Positions 9,027 through 18,455 of a stretch of 43,052 nt of DNA are shown here, one piece after another. Every line of letters begins with the position of its first letter. Within the stretch, counting starts at the first letter, position 1. Source of the DNA: Victivallales bacterium (lineage in GTDB: Bacteria; Verrucomicrobiota; Lentisphaeria; Victivallales; SZUA-371); NCBI GenBank assembly GCA_016936495.1, contig JAFGXT010000192.1, forward strand, positions 1 to 43,052, given 5' to 3'. The position numbers and the translations under genes are program-made. The notes under the pieces were generated by a model. It was not told where the DNA came from and searched no databases. It saw only the letters and a list, made by a program, of their open reading frames with translations.

Positions 9027-10076
9027 ATGTCATCTGTAAATGCACCGGAAAGCCTCAAGCTGGAGAAGAAATATCCTCAGATAGTCAATCATCTCAGGAA
9101 GAGGATCAACAACGGCAAACTCAGCGGAGCTCTGCCCGGGGTAAAACAGCTTGCAAAAGAATATGACGCCAATTTCATGACTGTCAACAAGGCGGTGAAG
9201 GTGCTGGAGGCGGAAGGTTTGGTATATCGCGTACCGCGCAAAGGCACTTACGTCAAACGTATAAAAAATATTGCTTTTTGTTTTCAAGGCAGCGATCTGG
9301 AATTGCGTATAGATTCGGTGTTTGCGGGAATGTTCATCGCCGCGCAACGTTATCTGAGCGGGCAGAACTGCCCTATGTTCCTTGAAAGCAGCATGTCCAT
9401 AAGAAAACAAAGTATGCAGATGTTGAAAAATCGTATCGACGGTATGATTTTCAGTGGCGATCCTGCTGACGTCATTTCCGGGGATATGCAATCGCTTCCG
9501 CTGGTAAGAGTACTGGGAGAAGTCAACCCCGAAGACCATTATGACCATGTGGGTTATTCCAATCGAGATATCGGCGTACTTGCCGCCAGATTCATTTTGA
9601 AGCACGGACACAGGCATATAGCTTATATCGGCGACCAGATACCACCGCGTTTTGTGGAACGGCGCGATACTTTTATTCAGACGGCGGAGCAAAGGGGCGC
9701 CAGAGTTGAGTTTTCTCCTTACGAAGCGTCTACCTGGGAGCCACGCTGTAAAAACATTGCTTTACAGATGAAACATATTTTCGGCAAAGACATTAAAGAC
9801 AGACCTACCGCGATATTCTGTCCCTCTGATAACGAAATCGGCATGATTTACGACAATTTATATAAATCCGGGCTCAGCCCCATGCGTGACATACTTATAG
9901 TAAGTTGCAATTATGACATCATGATGCTTGGCTACTGTGATCCAGCTCCCGTCAGCATTGATATACGCATGGAAGACATAGGCACTATGGCGGCACAACG
10001 GATGCTTGAGCGTATTAACGACCCGGAACTCGAACGTCGGATCGACATTCTCAAACCAGTAATAATAAACAGATAA
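9027..10076 (+). CDS. GntR-type HTH / LacI-type sensor transcriptional regulator (module A)
   Basis: This is a 349-aa DNA-binding regulator. Residues about 12-80 are a GntR-type winged helix ([50 protein letters not shown]). Residues about 85-349 resemble the periplasmic-binding-protein fold of LacI/PurR sensors ([28 protein letters not shown]). This pairing is the AraR/CytR-like layout that binds a sugar or oligosaccharide. TTTGGAG precedes the ATG by 7 nt. It heads a three-gene unit with a pseudopilin-like gene and a secreted protein, which it presumably controls together with itself through the repeats at 8982-9009. The inducer is unknown. Confidence 0.88.
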   Translation: MSSVNAPESLKLEKKYPQIVNHLRKRINNGKLSGALPGVKQLAKEYDANFMTVNKAVKVLEAEGLVYRVPRKGTYVKRIKNIAFCFQGSDLELRIDSVFAGMFIAAQRYLSGQNCPMFLESSMSIRKQSMQMLKNRIDGMIFSGDPADVISGDMQSLPLVRVLGEVNPEDHYDHVGYSNRDIGVLAARFILKHGHRHIAYIGDQIPPRFVERRDTFIQTAEQRGARVEFSPYEASTWEPRCKNIALQMKHIFGKDIKDRPTAIFCPSDNEIGMIYDNLYKSGLSPMRDILIVSCNYDIMMLGYCDPAPVSIDIRMEDIGTMAAQRMLERINDPELERRIDILKPVIINR

Positions 10077-10095
10077 TAAAAGAGAGGGAAAAAAA

Positions 10096-10776
10096 ATGAA
10101 ACAGCGTCAAAAATTTACACTTATCGAGCTCCTCGTAGTGATAGCCATCATAGCTATCCTTGCATCCATGCTGCTCCCGGCACTGAGCCAGGCGCGGGAC
10201 AGAGCAAAAATGATTAAATGTACCGGCAACATGAAACAACTTGCTTCCGCAATGAATATGTACATGGATGATTACAATTGGTGGTCACCTGGAATAGGCG
10301 CGGTCGTAGATGAACATAGTGATTACTCAATATTTCTTTATGTTCATTATATGGGAATGAAACGTTGGGTCAATGGTCAGACTTTTCTTCCGGCTGTGAT
10401 GACCTGTCCTGCAAATATCAATAAAACCTCTGATGGTTCAACGCCGATAGGATATGCGAGTATAATAAGAACAATAACAGAACCAGACGGAACGAAAAGG
10501 AGTATGCGCATGTCCGAATTCCGACATCCCTCGGCAGTGCCCGTGTTTTTGGATAATGATTTCTTCGCTAATGACGGTTCCGGTCTGGGAACTCTGACAT
10601 ATTGGTGGAGTCGTCCGCTTTATGTACAGAGGCGGCATCTCAACAAGTATTTGACATACGGCTGTCTTGACGGGCACGTGGAGGTCAGGGACTATAATGA
10701 GGCAAGAATGACCTCGCCCGCACCTAAGGACAGACTGTGGAGAATATGGACTTATCCGACAAGAAAAGAATGGTAA
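10096..10776 (+). CDS. Pseudopilin-like protein with type IV prepilin N-terminus (module A)
   Basis: This is a 226-aa membrane-anchored protein. It starts with a short basic leader (MKQRQK) and then [20 protein letters not shown], the hydrophobic helix of type IV pilins and type II secretion pseudopilins, with the conserved Glu at position 5 after the Phe. The residue before Phe is Lys, not the Gly normally needed by prepilin peptidase. The C-terminus carries a His...Asp-Gly motif ([17 protein letters not shown]) like the H-X9-DG domain common in Planctomycetes and Lentisphaerota, here with ten residues between His and Asp. The gene follows the regulator by 19 nt, with GAGAGGG as ribosome-binding site. 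It may help display or export the 917-aa protein encoded next; that is inference. Confidence 0.85.
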   Translation: MKQRQKFTLIELLVVIAIIAILASMLLPALSQARDRAKMIKCTGNMKQLASAMNMYMDDYNWWSPGIGAVVDEHSDYSIFLYVHYMGMKRWVNGQTFLPAVMTCPANINKTSDGSTPIGYASIIRTITEPDGTKRSMRMSEFRHPSAVPVFLDNDFFANDGSGLGTLTYWWSRPLYVQRRHLNKYLTYGCLDGHVEVRDYNEARMTSPAPKDRLWRIWTYPTRKEW

Positions 10777-10802
10777 TTTAAATAAAATAAAGGGAATAGA
10801 AC

Positions 10803-13556
10803 ATGGCACAAAAAATTCATATCGGTATGCGTCCACTTCTAGCACTGACGCTTTTATTATTGATTTTAAGCTTTCTGTCAAACACGGCAAAAGCGGCAAA
10901 GACCGTTATCGAGGGCTTGCATCCAGCCCCGGCTCTGACCGTGTATTACGTGAATCAGGAGCCTAATGCCGTTGGACGTATAAGTATCCGGCGCGGTAGC
11001 GGCAGGCAGGGTGATCGCCTGATGATACGAATGTTCGACCCGGACGAGAAGCTTGCGCTATGGCAGTATGTCGAGCCGGGCAGAGTGTTTAACGCCGGAG
11101 TCATGGGCGAAGATGAAATGAAGGATATTCTTACATCGATCAAGCCGCAAACCCGGCCCGGCGACCTTATGCTGGACATGAAGCTTCAATTTCCCCGCAA
11201 AGGAATTTATCAGATACGCGTTACCGCCGGTGAATCTAATTCTGACGTGAATATTGAACTTCCGGGTAAAGATTACGGCATCTCGTTTCAGAACGGGTAT
11301 TTCAGTTCATGGAAGAATCAGCCGGAAAATCTGTATATGTATATTCCTCCTCGCGCCGAAGAGTTGGTGGTCGAACGTGGAACATTGGAAATAAACGGCA
11401 AAGAGACAAAAGGCAAGCTTGCCATTTCTTCCGCCAATCATAGAAAAATCTGGCAAGTCAAACTGCCATCAAATACCAGCCGTATGTTAATATATGGTTT
11501 CCCGGTGATATTGTGCAATTCCGCCACTGCCGCCGGAGAAATTAAAGCTTCAGTAATCGAATCCGCCGATGGCACTGTTTTCAGCTGGAAGTTCCAGGAG
11601 GATATCCATAATTTGCTTAAAGAAATACTACAGGAGAAATATGTAGGTAAAACCGAAGATCTTATTGCTGATTGGAGCAAAGTAAAAAACTCACTTACAA
11701 GTGACCCGGTACGCGAATCCATTTTATTCTCCTCCTTTGACGCACTTATGCCTGCGATAAATCCCTTGCTCAGAAGTCAAAATATTGATCCGCAATCTCA
11801 TTGGAGCGGAGCTATGTGCGGGTGGCAGGACAAAATCAATGCGCCCGCCCCCGGTAATCGCTGGGACAGACTGCGCAATATCCCCGAAGTGTCAGGCGGA
11901 GTAACCCCTAAAAGCTGCCCGGGAGGAGCTGAAAAACTGGCGCTCGCCGCTACTTTTGATTTTCCCGGCAATCCGTACTTTAATAAGAAAGAGTTGTTTT
12001 TCCGTGCTGCCGCGTCTGCTTTGCGCGACCTTACCGCTCTGGGCGAAGATGAGGTCTGGCGTGGGACTGGACATGGTAACAGAGTAGAAGATCCATACCC
12101 GGGATTTATGGGTTTTGTAATGGGACAGCAGACTATGCCGGTGTTCGCTTTGGTCGCTCCGCACATGCCGGAAAATATCCGTAAGCCGTGGACAAATGCT
12201 TTACGTCATCTCATCGACCGGGCTTATCCCGATGGATTAGTGTCCTGTCGCAATCAATCGTCGCATTATCTGGTAGCGTTTCAGGCATTCGCCACAGGTT
12301 CCGGTGAACCACGTTACGCCGAACTGGCAAAACATTACGCCCGAAGGTTTACCGAAGGTACTCATCCGGCAGGTTTTCAGGTGGAGCAATTAGGTCCGGA
12401 TTCGGGTTATTCCGGTATGAGCAATTGGCATATGGCGGTGTATTACCGCATGAGCGGAGATAAGGATTTGCTGGAAACTATCCGTCGCGGTTATTACTTT
12501 TTTAATCACACCGTGACGCCAGAACCGGATGGCGGAATTATTGGCAGCAACAACTTCAGTCATCGTACCAGAGACAGTTTTGATAACGAGCAGTGGAATG
12601 GCGCGAGAGGCATCCTTGATGATGTATTGCCGGAAGTCGGAGTATGGGCAATGGCAAAGCAAGCCCCGGATCAAGCTCGCGCAAATATAGTTAAAATCAT
12701 AGACAACATGCCGGAGACTATAGAAAAGTCAAGCAATAAAAATATTTTCCGCTATTGCATCTCACCGGTGCGTTATGAATATTTCACGCATGCGCCTAAA
12801 CATGGCGAGTGGCCGGCGCTGACGAAAAAGAGCTTCATTAGAAACATCGCCAATGAGTTGATCGCGGTGAAACGTCCCGGCTACTATGCCGCGATATATG
12901 TCGGCAAGCCCGCGCCTGTTTCGCATTATATTAAAAATAAAGAGAATTTCCGCGATGAATCGACCGATCGTAACCATTCCAGACATGTTACTCCATTTCT
13001 TGGTGGTGGACTTTCTTTGCTCTCCTCTCCGGATTACGGCGCACTGGTGGTCGGCTCCAACTGGTCGCCATTGTGCCATAACGGATTGCTTGCCTATGAC
13101 AAGGGCAAACGTTATTGGGAGGATTATTTTGCCTCCTCGTTCAAGCTGAATGAAAAATCAGGCACTCTGAGTGTATCGGGCAAATTGGAAAAAGTTCCAG
13201 TGCGATATACCCGTACCTACACTTTTGCCGATGACGCACTACACATAAAAGTGGAATTGCAGGCGGAAAAAGAGCTTAAGCTAGACCGTTTCGTGGAAGT
13301 GATACCGCTGGCTCAAGGCGAAGCCAAATCCGGTGGTTTCAGTATGAAAAAAGCCAAAGGTCTGGTAAAAGTCCGCAATCGCGCGGGTAAGGGGTTCGAT
13401 CTCAGTCTCCCCCCGGATATGCCATTGTCCGACAAGCAAGGCAAGCTTCATGTCAGGTCATTGCGTATTGACCGGTTGGAGTTGGAATTGCCCTGTAATT
13501 TATCCCGTGGACAGAAAGTGTCATTCTCCTACTCGATTAGACCAGTGTCCAAATAA
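10803..13556 (+). CDS. Secreted 917-aa protein, possible alpha-toroid polysaccharide lyase or hydrolase (module A)
   Basis: I do not recognise a named family with certainty. The first 34 residues form a clear signal peptide (RPLLALTLLLLILSFLS, then an AKAA cleavage region). Residues about 30-270 look like a beta-rich region. The middle (about 300-680) is helix-rich with repeated Trp/Tyr/His-containing segments (QSSHYLVAFQAFATGSG, GMSNWHMAVYYRMSG, SFDNEQWNGARGILDDVLPE), as in (alpha/alpha)-toroid polysaccharide lyases and heparinase-like enzymes. The C-terminal 200 residues are again beta-rich, as in the sandwich domains that follow such toroids. The ATG at 10803 has AAAGGGA upstream. It is the last gene of module A and is followed by a hairpin. 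Confidence 0.6.
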   Translation: MAQKIHIGMRPLLALTLLLLILSFLSNTAKAAKTVIEGLHPAPALTVYYVNQEPNAVGRISIRRGSGRQGDRLMIRMFDPDEKLALWQYVEPGRVFNAGVMGEDEMKDILTSIKPQTRPGDLMLDMKLQFPRKGIYQIRVTAGESNSDVNIELPGKDYGISFQNGYFSSWKNQPENLYMYIPPRAEELVVERGTLEINGKETKGKLAISSANHRKIWQVKLPSNTSRMLIYGFPVILCNSATAAGEIKASVIESADGTVFSWKFQEDIHNLLKEILQEKYVGKTEDLIADWSKVKNSLTSDPVRESILFSSFDALMPAINPLLRSQNIDPQSHWSGAMCGWQDKINAPAPGNRWDRLRNIPEVSGGVTPKSCPGGAEKLALAATFDFPGNPYFNKKELFFRAAASALRDLTALGEDEVWRGTGHGNRVEDPYPGFMGFVMGQQTMPVFALVAPHMPENIRKPWTNALRHLIDRAYPDGLVSCRNQSSHYLVAFQAFATGSGEPRYAELAKHYARRFTEGTHPAGFQVEQLGPDSGYSGMSNWHMAVYYRMSGDKDLLETIRRGYYFFNHTVTPEPDGGIIGSNNFSHRTRDSFDNEQWNGARGILDDVLPEVGVWAMAKQAPDQARANIVKIIDNMPETIEKSSNKNIFRYCISPVRYEYFTHAPKHGEWPALTKKSFIRNIANELIAVKRPGYYAAIYVGKPAPVSHYIKNKENFRDESTDRNHSRHVTPFLGGGLSLLSSPDYGALVVGSNWSPLCHNGLLAYDKGKRYWEDYFASSFKLNEKSGTLSVSGKLEKVPVRYTRTYTFADDALHIKVELQAEKELKLDRFVEVIPLAQGEAKSGGFSMKKAKGLVKVRNRAGKGFDLSLPPDMPLSDKQGKLHVRSLRIDRLELELPCNLSRGQKVSFSYSIRPVSK

Positions 13557-13565
13557 GCCGTTCAC

Positions 13566-13595
13566 TGAATCCGCTCCTGCGCCGGAGCGGATTCA
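13566..13595 (+). terminator. Hairpin ending module A
   Basis: A perfect 12-bp stem (TGAATCCGCTCC with GGAGCGGATTCA) with a 6-nt loop starts 10 nt after the stop codon of the 917-aa gene. There is no U-run behind it, so it may be a weak terminator or an mRNA-stabilising end. Confidence 0.65.
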
Positions 13596-13687
13596 ATGTA
13601 TAGAGATAAACATCTTACACTTTTGTACTTTTTACCGTCATAAAAACGGATAATCGATAAAAAATTATTAAATTTGCGAAGAAAGGC

Positions 13688-13717
13688 TTGACAACTACCC
13701 TGTATATGATTTAAAAT
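13688..13717 (+). promoter_or_regulatory. Promoter of the hybrid sensor kinase gene
   Basis: A perfect TTGACA (13688-13693) is followed after 18 bp by TAAAAT (13712-13717). The start codon lies 66 bp downstream. Confidence 0.65.
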
Positions 13718-13782
13718 AGTATATTCGGTATGCATTTATAAGTGATTCCGATAATTTAATCATATATTATGGCGATGTTTTT

Positions 13783-16700
13783 ATGGAGCTGATCGACGAA
13801 AATAGTAATATCGGGGATTTGCCATTTGGAACAGATTTCATAAGTCTGCTGCAAAACCTTCCTTGCCCACTGGCTCTATGCAGGACACTCGAGGATAAAT
13901 CCGGGATAGTTGTGCTCGAAGGCAATCATGGTCTTGCGGCGATGGCTCAATGTGAAGTCGATGAACTCCCCGGAAAACTCGTCCATGAGGTGTTGCCGGA
14001 TTTTCCGGTGCAATACTTTCATGCGATATATCAGGCGGCGAAATCCGGGCAGACCACCATCAGTGAGGCGGTGTATCTTCAGAACCGGCTTATGACGCTT
14101 TCCGCTATTCCATGTCGCAATAATATCATATGTCTAAGCTTTAATGAGCTCTATACTGTCGCCTCAGCCGAAGCCGCCGAGCGCAAACTTAATCGTAAAC
14201 AGAGCCTTAGCAGTATAGCTAAGTCCGGTTGCTGGGAAGTGGATTATCAGAACGGTCATATATATTGCGATAAAGAACTGCATGACCTTTTCGGTTTTCC
14301 CCGCGATATGCGTATCGACATGGATTTTATACGCAGCCGCATTCACCCCGATGATATGTTCAAGACAGAAAGAAACTATATCAAAGCTATAAAAAACAAT
14401 ACCGATTTCAGTATTGTCCACCGCTTTCTGGATAATGAAGACAAGGTCAAGCATATCGTACAGCGCGGAGCTACCGAATACGATCAGGATATGAACCCCC
14501 GCCGTACCGTCGGAATTGCATACGATGTAACCGAACTAAAAGAAGTGGAGCAGGATCTGGAGAAAAGCAACCGCATTCTTCACGCCGTCATAGATAGTAC
14601 GCATAAGCTCCTGGCTGGAAATGATGTGGATGCTGCGATAACTCACTCGCTCGAATCCCTTTGTTATGCCACTGGTGTGACCCGGGCATATATCTACAAT
14701 ATAAAGGATAGTTCCGCAGGACACTATAAATGCTATTTGGCGCATGAATGGACGCGTCCCGGTTATCCTGTTCTTGCTGATATTCCGGGGAGCAAAAACT
14801 TTGCTCTCAAAACCCAGTCCATTATCAGTAATTTGCTCAATAATCAGGTAACGCTGTTGCATACGCACGTCGCCCCGGGTGATTGCAAACCCATGATGGA
14901 GAGTGCCGAAACTATAAGTTTAGCCGGGTTTCCCATAATCATTGATAGTGCCCTGCGCGGGTTTATTGGTATCGATGATTGTGAAAATCAGCGCGAATGG
15001 AGTACGGCGGAAATAGATGTCCTAAAACTCTTCGCCGAAACCAGCGGTCTTATCCTCGAACGCCGCGAACATGAAAGTGAACTCGAGAAAGCCGTCAGAA
15101 GAGCCGAAAACAACGAAGCGTTACTGCTTAAAAGCGAAAGCCGTCAGCGCAGTTTGCTCAAAGCGCTACCGGATATGATATTCATTTACAGCAGCAAAGG
15201 CTACTTCCTTGACTACAGTGTAACAGACTGCAATGAGATAAAAATGGCGCCGGAAGAGTTTATCGGCCGTCATGTTGCCGATGTCCTGCCCGAAGCCGTA
15301 GCCTTAAAAAAACTCGACAGTATCAGCAAAGTCCTCGACGATGGCTTGCCTGAATTTTATCAGTACGAAATGGTCATAGACGGTGAACTCATCATATTCG
15401 ATGCCAGAATGGTACCCTATGGCAATGATGCCACTATGGAGATCATCAGGAATATTACCGAACAGAAACGCCTGCAGTATGCTCTCGAATCCAGTGAAAA
15501 TAAATTTAAACTGCTTTTTGACCGTATGATCAGCGGCGCCGCGCTTTTTGAACCGGAATTTGACAAAAAAGCCAATAAATGGCGCTACCGCTTCATTGAC
15601 GCCAATTCCTCTTACGGCAAAATGAATAGTCTTACCCGCCAGCAACTCATGGGACGTTATATTGACGAGGTCTTTCCTGATATGGAATCCTCCTGGCTTG
15701 ACGTCCTTCACGAAGTGGCGCATAACGGCAGTTCCAAAGTTTTTGAACTGTTTCATTCCGATAACGGTAAACATTACCATTGTAGCGCGTTCAGACCGGA
15801 GAATGACAAAAATTATTTTTGCGTGATATTCAGCGACCTCACTGCCCAGAAACAGTTTGAGACGGAACTGATAAAAGCCAAGGAGAAAGCAGAGGAGAGC
15901 GACAGACTTAAATCCTCCTTCCTGTCCAATATGTCGCACGAAATCAGAACCCCGCTGAATACAATCGTCGGACTCGCCAACCTCATGTCCGAAAACGACC
16001 TTACGCGGAAAGAGAAAAAAGAGTACGCCGCGCTTATCAATCAGAGCTCCAACCAGTTGCTTAATCTCATCTCCGATATCATCGACATCGCCAAGATCGA
16101 AAGCGGACAACTCACCCTTAATAAAAATAATGTCTACATCAACAGTGTGATGGAAAAACTTTATGATATTTTCAGCTCCAAGCTGAAGCGCATAAATAAG
16201 TCAAAAATCAACTTCAATTATATCCGTACCATAAAAAATGAAGATGCCTGCATCTATACCGATGAAACCCGGCTTACGCAAATATTGACCAATCTGCTTG
16301 ACAACGCGGTGAAATTCACTCGTGAAGGCACTATCGAATTCGGTTGCGAACTGGATATCAAAGCCAATGAACTGGTGTTTTTCGTAAAAGACACCGGCTC
16401 CGGCATCGCGCCCGAAAAACAGAAGATTATTTTTGAACGTTTCCGCCAGGCCGACGATTCTTTCACACGGAATCATAACGGCAACGGGCTCGGGCTGGCG
16501 ATATGCAAAAACCTGACCGACATCATGGGGGGCAGAATATGGCTTTCCTCCGAACCCGGATCAGGATCGTGTTTCTTTTTTACTCTCCCTTATGTAAAAA
16601 AAGACGAAACTCCCTCGCAGAAGATCAAACGCCTTGCGGTTTATACTGCCGATGTGCATTATTCCTGGCCAGGCAAAACTGTGCTTATAGTAGAAGATAC

Positions 16701-17067
16701 CCCCACGGTGCAGTTCTATCTTAAACGTATTCTTGAGATAGCCAATATAAAATGTCTGATTGCCGCCAATGGCAAAGAAGCCATTGAGTTATGTAATGAC
16801 AATCAACATATAGACTTGGTACTAATGGATATACAAATGCCGGTAATGAACGGTTTCGATGCCACTAGACAGCTTAAGGATCTTGACCCACATCTCCCGA
16901 TCATAGCCCAGACTGCTTACGCCTTCACCTCCGAGATGGAAAAAATAGCCAGTTGCGGCTGTGATGATTGCATCGTCAAACCCATCAAAAAAGATATCCT
17001 TATGGCAAAACTGGTCAAATATTTCGGTCCCTCAGCTCCGCGAATCGACTATAAATTCAAATCTTGA
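13783..17067 (+). CDS. Hybrid sensor histidine kinase with PAS, GAF and receiver domains
   Basis: This is a 1094-aa phosphorelay protein without obvious membrane segments, so probably cytoplasmic. In order: a PAS-like region (about 15-115), a second PAS (about 140-260), a GAF domain (about 265-430), two more PAS-like domains (about 450-570 and 570-700), HisKA with the phospho-acceptor H719 (MSHEIRTPLN), an ATPase domain (NLLDNAVKFT, DTGSGIAPEKQ, GNGLGLAI) and a C-terminal receiver with D1016 (LVLMDIQMPVMNG) and a late Lys (CIVKPIKK). No DNA-binding output or partner regulator is adjacent, so the phosphate must pass to an unlinked histidine phosphotransfer protein or regulator. The ribosome-binding site is weak. 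The signal is unknown. Confidence 0.93.
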   Translation: MELIDENSNIGDLPFGTDFISLLQNLPCPLALCRTLEDKSGIVVLEGNHGLAAMAQCEVDELPGKLVHEVLPDFPVQYFHAIYQAAKSGQTTISEAVYLQNRLMTLSAIPCRNNIICLSFNELYTVASAEAAERKLNRKQSLSSIAKSGCWEVDYQNGHIYCDKELHDLFGFPRDMRIDMDFIRSRIHPDDMFKTERNYIKAIKNNTDFSIVHRFLDNEDKVKHIVQRGATEYDQDMNPRRTVGIAYDVTELKEVEQDLEKSNRILHAVIDSTHKLLAGNDVDAAITHSLESLCYATGVTRAYIYNIKDSSAGHYKCYLAHEWTRPGYPVLADIPGSKNFALKTQSIISNLLNNQVTLLHTHVAPGDCKPMMESAETISLAGFPIIIDSALRGFIGIDDCENQREWSTAEIDVLKLFAETSGLILERREHESELEKAVRRAENNEALLLKSESRQRSLLKALPDMIFIYSSKGYFLDYSVTDCNEIKMAPEEFIGRHVADVLPEAVALKKLDSISKVLDDGLPEFYQYEMVIDGELIIFDARMVPYGNDATMEIIRNITEQKRLQYALESSENKFKLLFDRMISGAALFEPEFDKKANKWRYRFIDANSSYGKMNSLTRQQLMGRYIDEVFPDMESSWLDVLHEVAHNGSSKVFELFHSDNGKHYHCSAFRPENDKNYFCVIFSDLTAQKQFETELIKAKEKAEESDRLKSSFLSNMSHEIRTPLNTIVGLANLMSENDLTRKEKKEYAALINQSSNQLLNLISDIIDIAKIESGQLTLNKNNVYINSVMEKLYDIFSSKLKRINKSKINFNYIRTIKNEDACIYTDETRLTQILTNLLDNAVKFTREGTIEFGCELDIKANELVFFVKDTGSGIAPEKQKIIFERFRQADDSFTRNHNGNGLGLAICKNLTDIMGGRIWLSSEPGSGSCFFFTLPYVKKDETPSQKIKRLAVYTADVHYSWPGKTVLIVEDTPTVQFYLKRILEIANIKCLIAANGKEAIELCNDNQHIDLVLMDIQMPVMNGFDATRQLKDLDPHLPIIAQTAYAFTSEMEKIASCGCDDCIVKPIKKDILMAKLVKYFGPSAPRIDYKFKS

Positions 17068-17325
17068 CACACAGAACTTTATAATCCATAGACGGAAGTG
17101 CCATTAATCGGACTTATTCCGACAGCGGATTCAAAAGGCGTTATACGGGTATGAACACCGGTAACGTAAAATATCTCAACCGTAAAAAATAGCTCTAAAG
17201 TGCTTGGTGTTACAATTGCATATTACGTAACGTCCCATAGAATCCGTTATTTATATATACCCTCAATCTTCTCAGAAGTCAGATGAGTGGCTTTTCTCTT
17301 TTTATCAGGGTGACGAATTACTCCT

Positions 17326-18180
17326 TCAGTATTTTTCCGAGATAAAGTTCTGTTTATTGATCGGCGGTCTCAGGTAGTGCCCGGATATTTTACGTTTCGG
17401 GAGTTTTACCGGTTCAGGAGTCAAATCTTTATATTCGATCATACTCAACAGATGGTTGATACAATTTAACCGTGCCCGCTTTTTGTCATCGGCGTTTACC
17501 ACATACCACGGAGATACTCTGGTGTCGGTGTATTCAAACATCTCATCTTTGGCACGGGAATAATCTTCCCATTTTTCAATGGAGTCTACATCCATCGGGC
17601 TGAGCTTCCAGCGTTTGATGGGGTCATCATTACGGGCTTCGAAACGGCGTTCCTGTTCTTTGTCATTCACAGAAAACCAGTATTTTATCAGAATAATGCC
17701 TGAACGGATAAGCATTTCCTCAAACAGAGGGCAGGCGCGCAGAAACTCCTTGTATTCATCATCAGTGCAAAAGCCCATTACACGTTCGACGCCGCTGCGG
17801 TTGTACCAGCTGCGGTCAAACAATACCATTTCACCGGCAGCAGGCAGGTGAGCCGCATAACGCTGAAAGTACCATTGAGTTTTTTCTTTTTCGGTAGGTA
17901 CGCCAAGAGCCGTAATTCGGCAAATACGAGGATTCAGCGCCTCGGTGATGCGTGTGATGACGCCCCCTTTTCCTGCGGCGTCCCTGCCTTCAAAAATAAC
18001 CGCGACACGTAAACCTTTATCTTTGATCCATTCCTGAAGTTTGACCAGTTCGATTTGAAGTTTCCGGAGTTCTTTTTCATATAAGGATTTTTTCAGTTTC
18101 GGTTTCGGTTCCGCTTCTCTGTCTTCATGGTAAAACCCGTTTGCAGAAGAGATTGCTTTTGAATGTTTCTTTCCCGCCAT
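17326..18180 (-). CDS. ppk2: Polyphosphate kinase 2 family protein
   Basis: PPK2 enzymes move phosphate between polyphosphate and nucleotides. The protein has the Walker A motif FEGRDAAGKGG, the lid segment with RITALGVPTEKEKTQWYFQRY, and Walker B with VLFDRSWYNRSGVERVMGFC, all in the order and spacing of single-domain PPK2. Starting at the ATG at 18180 gives 284 aa. This start is chosen because AGGGGAAG stands about 8 nt upstream. A longer frame to 18273 would run through the predicted promoter and add an unlikely hydrophobic leader. Whether it makes ATP, GTP or AMP-derived products cannot be told from sequence alone. It is a single-gene unit, divergent from the epimerase operon. Confidence 0.92.
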   Translation of the reverse strand: MAGKKHSKAISSANGFYHEDREAEPKPKLKKSLYEKELRKLQIELVKLQEWIKDKGLRVAVIFEGRDAAGKGGVITRITEALNPRICRITALGVPTEKEKTQWYFQRYAAHLPAAGEMVLFDRSWYNRSGVERVMGFCTDDEYKEFLRACPLFEEMLIRSGIILIKYWFSVNDKEQERRFEARNDDPIKRWKLSPMDVDSIEKWEDYSRAKDEMFEYTDTRVSPWYVVNADDKKRARLNCINHLLSMIEYKDLTPEPVKLPKRKISGHYLRPPINKQNFISEKY

Positions 18181-18244
18181 GACTAATCTTCCCCTATTAA
18201 TTTTAAGCGATATGTTCAGTAAGTTAAACTTAACAGTCAATGAT

Positions 18245-18273
18245 AGAATAGGTCTGATAGCGTAAAAAGTCAA
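18245..18273 (-). promoter_or_regulatory. ppk2 promoter
   Basis: On the minus strand TTGACT (18268-18273) and TATTCT (18245-18250) are separated by 17 bp. They lie 65 bp before the chosen ATG and overlap the longer reading frame, which supports the shorter start. Confidence 0.55.
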
Positions 18274-18377
18274 TAAAAGTTTTAATTTACTAATAAGAAG
18301 CTGACAGCTTTTTTCGTTGAAACACCGTGGTTTAAGAAAAACTCACGCAATAAACGTATGGGTCCATTATATTTTTC

Positions 18378-18405
18378 TTGAAAAAACCGATAAAAGCCTT
18401 ACAGT
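18378..18405 (+). promoter_or_regulatory. Possible promoter of the epimerase-gmk operon
   Basis: TTGAAA (18378-18383) and TACAGT (18400-18405), 16 bp apart, lie about 50 bp before the epimerase start. The -10 match is only four of six. Confidence 0.3.
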
Positions 18406-18455
18406 AAACAACCCTTAAAGATTATGTTTTTATAACACGAGAGTTTGAAGATAAT

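Noticed and set aside
15304-16110. 268-aa open frame antisense to the hybrid kinase
   Set aside because: It is antisense to recognised PAS and HisKA domains and shows no family motif.
17068-17325. Possible tRNA or small RNA between the hybrid kinase and ppk2 genes
   Set aside because: A TTCAAA-like stretch near 17131 recalls a T-loop, but no cloverleaf arms or acceptor stem could be paired. Nothing supported was found here.
18181-18273. Longer N-terminus for PPK2 starting at 18273
   Set aside because: A good promoter (TTGACT-17-TATTCT) overlaps it, and the ATG at 18180 has a strong ribosome-binding site.
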